Origin: Desulfuromusa kysingii
GTDB taxonomy: Bacteria; Desulfobacterota; Desulfuromonadia; Desulfuromonadales; Geopsychrobacteraceae
DNA length: 64,000 nucleotides
NCBI RefSeq assembly: GCF_900107645.1
Contig: NZ_FNQN01000006.1
Coordinates: 186,001-250,000, forward strand
Direction: 5' to 3'
Made by a program: the position numbers and the translations under genes. Shown piece by piece: positions 63,677-64,000 of the stretch; position 1 is the first letter of the stretch, and each line of letters starts with the position of its first letter. The notes beneath the pieces were generated by a model. That model searched no databases, had not been told where the DNA came from, and worked only from the letters and a program-made list of their open reading frames with translations.

Positions 63677-64000
63677 TCAGTGGGCAAATGGGGCTCCATA
63701 TTGCTCCCATTGGCTATCAGGAACCAAGGCAATTTTGCCAATATAATCGCCACCTCTGTTAGCAAAATAATTTTCTGCATTGTGGATATCTGAAAGACGG
63801 AAGGTTTGGTGCAGGACAGGCGTTAATTGACCGCTACGTATCCACTCGATCAATTGCTCTGCCTCTGCCCGGGTTCCGTGGGAAACACCGAAGACTTGAA
63901 CCTGATAGAGATAGATCTTACTCCAAAGGATTTGACTTGAACTACCGGAACTGGCTCCAGCGTTCGACAAACGTGGATAGGTTTTTCTTTCAGCCATACG
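63677..64000 (-). CDS. MDR oxidoreductase, C-terminal part (5' beyond window)
   Basis: The frame is open to the window edge, so the gene begins beyond base 64000. The last ~106 codons show a C-terminal MDR dehydrogenase/quinone reductase pattern: GTRAEAEQLIEWIRSGQLTPVLHQTFRLSDIHNAENYFANRGGDYIGKIALVP (in parts: LIEWIRSGQLTPVLHQTF, AENYFANRGGDYIGKIALV). It resembles, but is not a close copy of, the enzyme at 9449. It converges on the tgpA gene. Confidence 0.85.
   Translation of the reverse strand, partial: RMAERKTYPRLSNAGASSGSSSQILWSKIYLYQVQVFGVSHGTRAEAEQLIEWIRSGQLTPVLHQTFRLSDIHNAENYFANRGGDYIGKIALVPDSQWEQYGAPFAH

Overview
The window looks like chromosomal DNA of a marine, Gram-negative, anaerobic bacterium, most likely a member of the Desulfuromonadales (Desulfobacterota, old Deltaproteobacteria). 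This rests on a complete Na+-translocating NADH:quinone reductase (Na+-NQR) operon, lipoproteins and outer-membrane barrels, a DUF1858 redox-disulfide protein, a c-type cytochrome/disulfide maturation cluster, and moderate GC content. The assignment is inference from gene content; no rRNA or other phylogenetic marker lies in the window.

Layout. 0-9.4 kb: pyrimidine/arginine core pyrB(partial)-pyrC-carA-carB, then greA, a DUF1858 protein and recG. 9.4-11.1 kb: a quinone reductase-like MDR enzyme and small membrane/secreted proteins. 11.2-13.2 kb: a 1,450-bp segment bounded by two dif-like (XerC/XerD) sites, holding a highly structured leader, three small genes including a ribbon-helix-helix protein, and with a paralogue of one gene just outside. 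13.2-16.2 kb: a thiol-redox cluster (TPR protein, ResA/TlpA thioredoxin, CcdA, DsbB/BdbC, DsbA). 16.3-19 kb: a secreted Cys-rich protein, a BioD-like/DRTGG protein, a zinc-ribbon protein and an SseB-like protein. 19.2-25.2 kb: nqrABCDEF followed by a 58-residue gene that I read as a divergent nqrM.

26.3-36.4 kb: an unusual surface locus. Four paralogous lipoproteins with YD-like repeats and Ca2+-loop-like Asp motifs are arrayed head to tail with an omptin-like outer-membrane protease that keeps both catalytic pairs. A second omptin copy survives only as a 3' fragment, fused by microhomology to an IS256-family remnant whose transposase has lost two internal segments in frame. 36.6-44.7 kb: a methyltransferase, a DUF945 protein and a CecR/YbhGFSR-type multidrug ABC exporter with its TetR regulator. 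44.8-46.2 kb: metY with a clear promoter and terminator.

46.2-49.4 kb: two integron gene cassettes without an integrase (a CALIN). One carries a restriction-endonuclease-like protein with a well-formed attC, the other a methyltransferase with a decayed attC. They lie among five copies of a ~215-bp repeat family in alternating orientation. 49.4-59.5 kb: a zinc-ribbon/TM2/pilin-like fusion, hrpB, a WG-repeat-like secreted protein, a TetR regulator, a two-gene sensory pair (BMP-family binding protein plus membrane diguanylate cyclase), an ABC exporter and tRNA-Pro(GGG). 59.9-64 kb: MoxR ATPase, DUF58 protein and TgpA-like transglutaminase, then the C-terminal part of an MDR oxidoreductase cut by the window edge.
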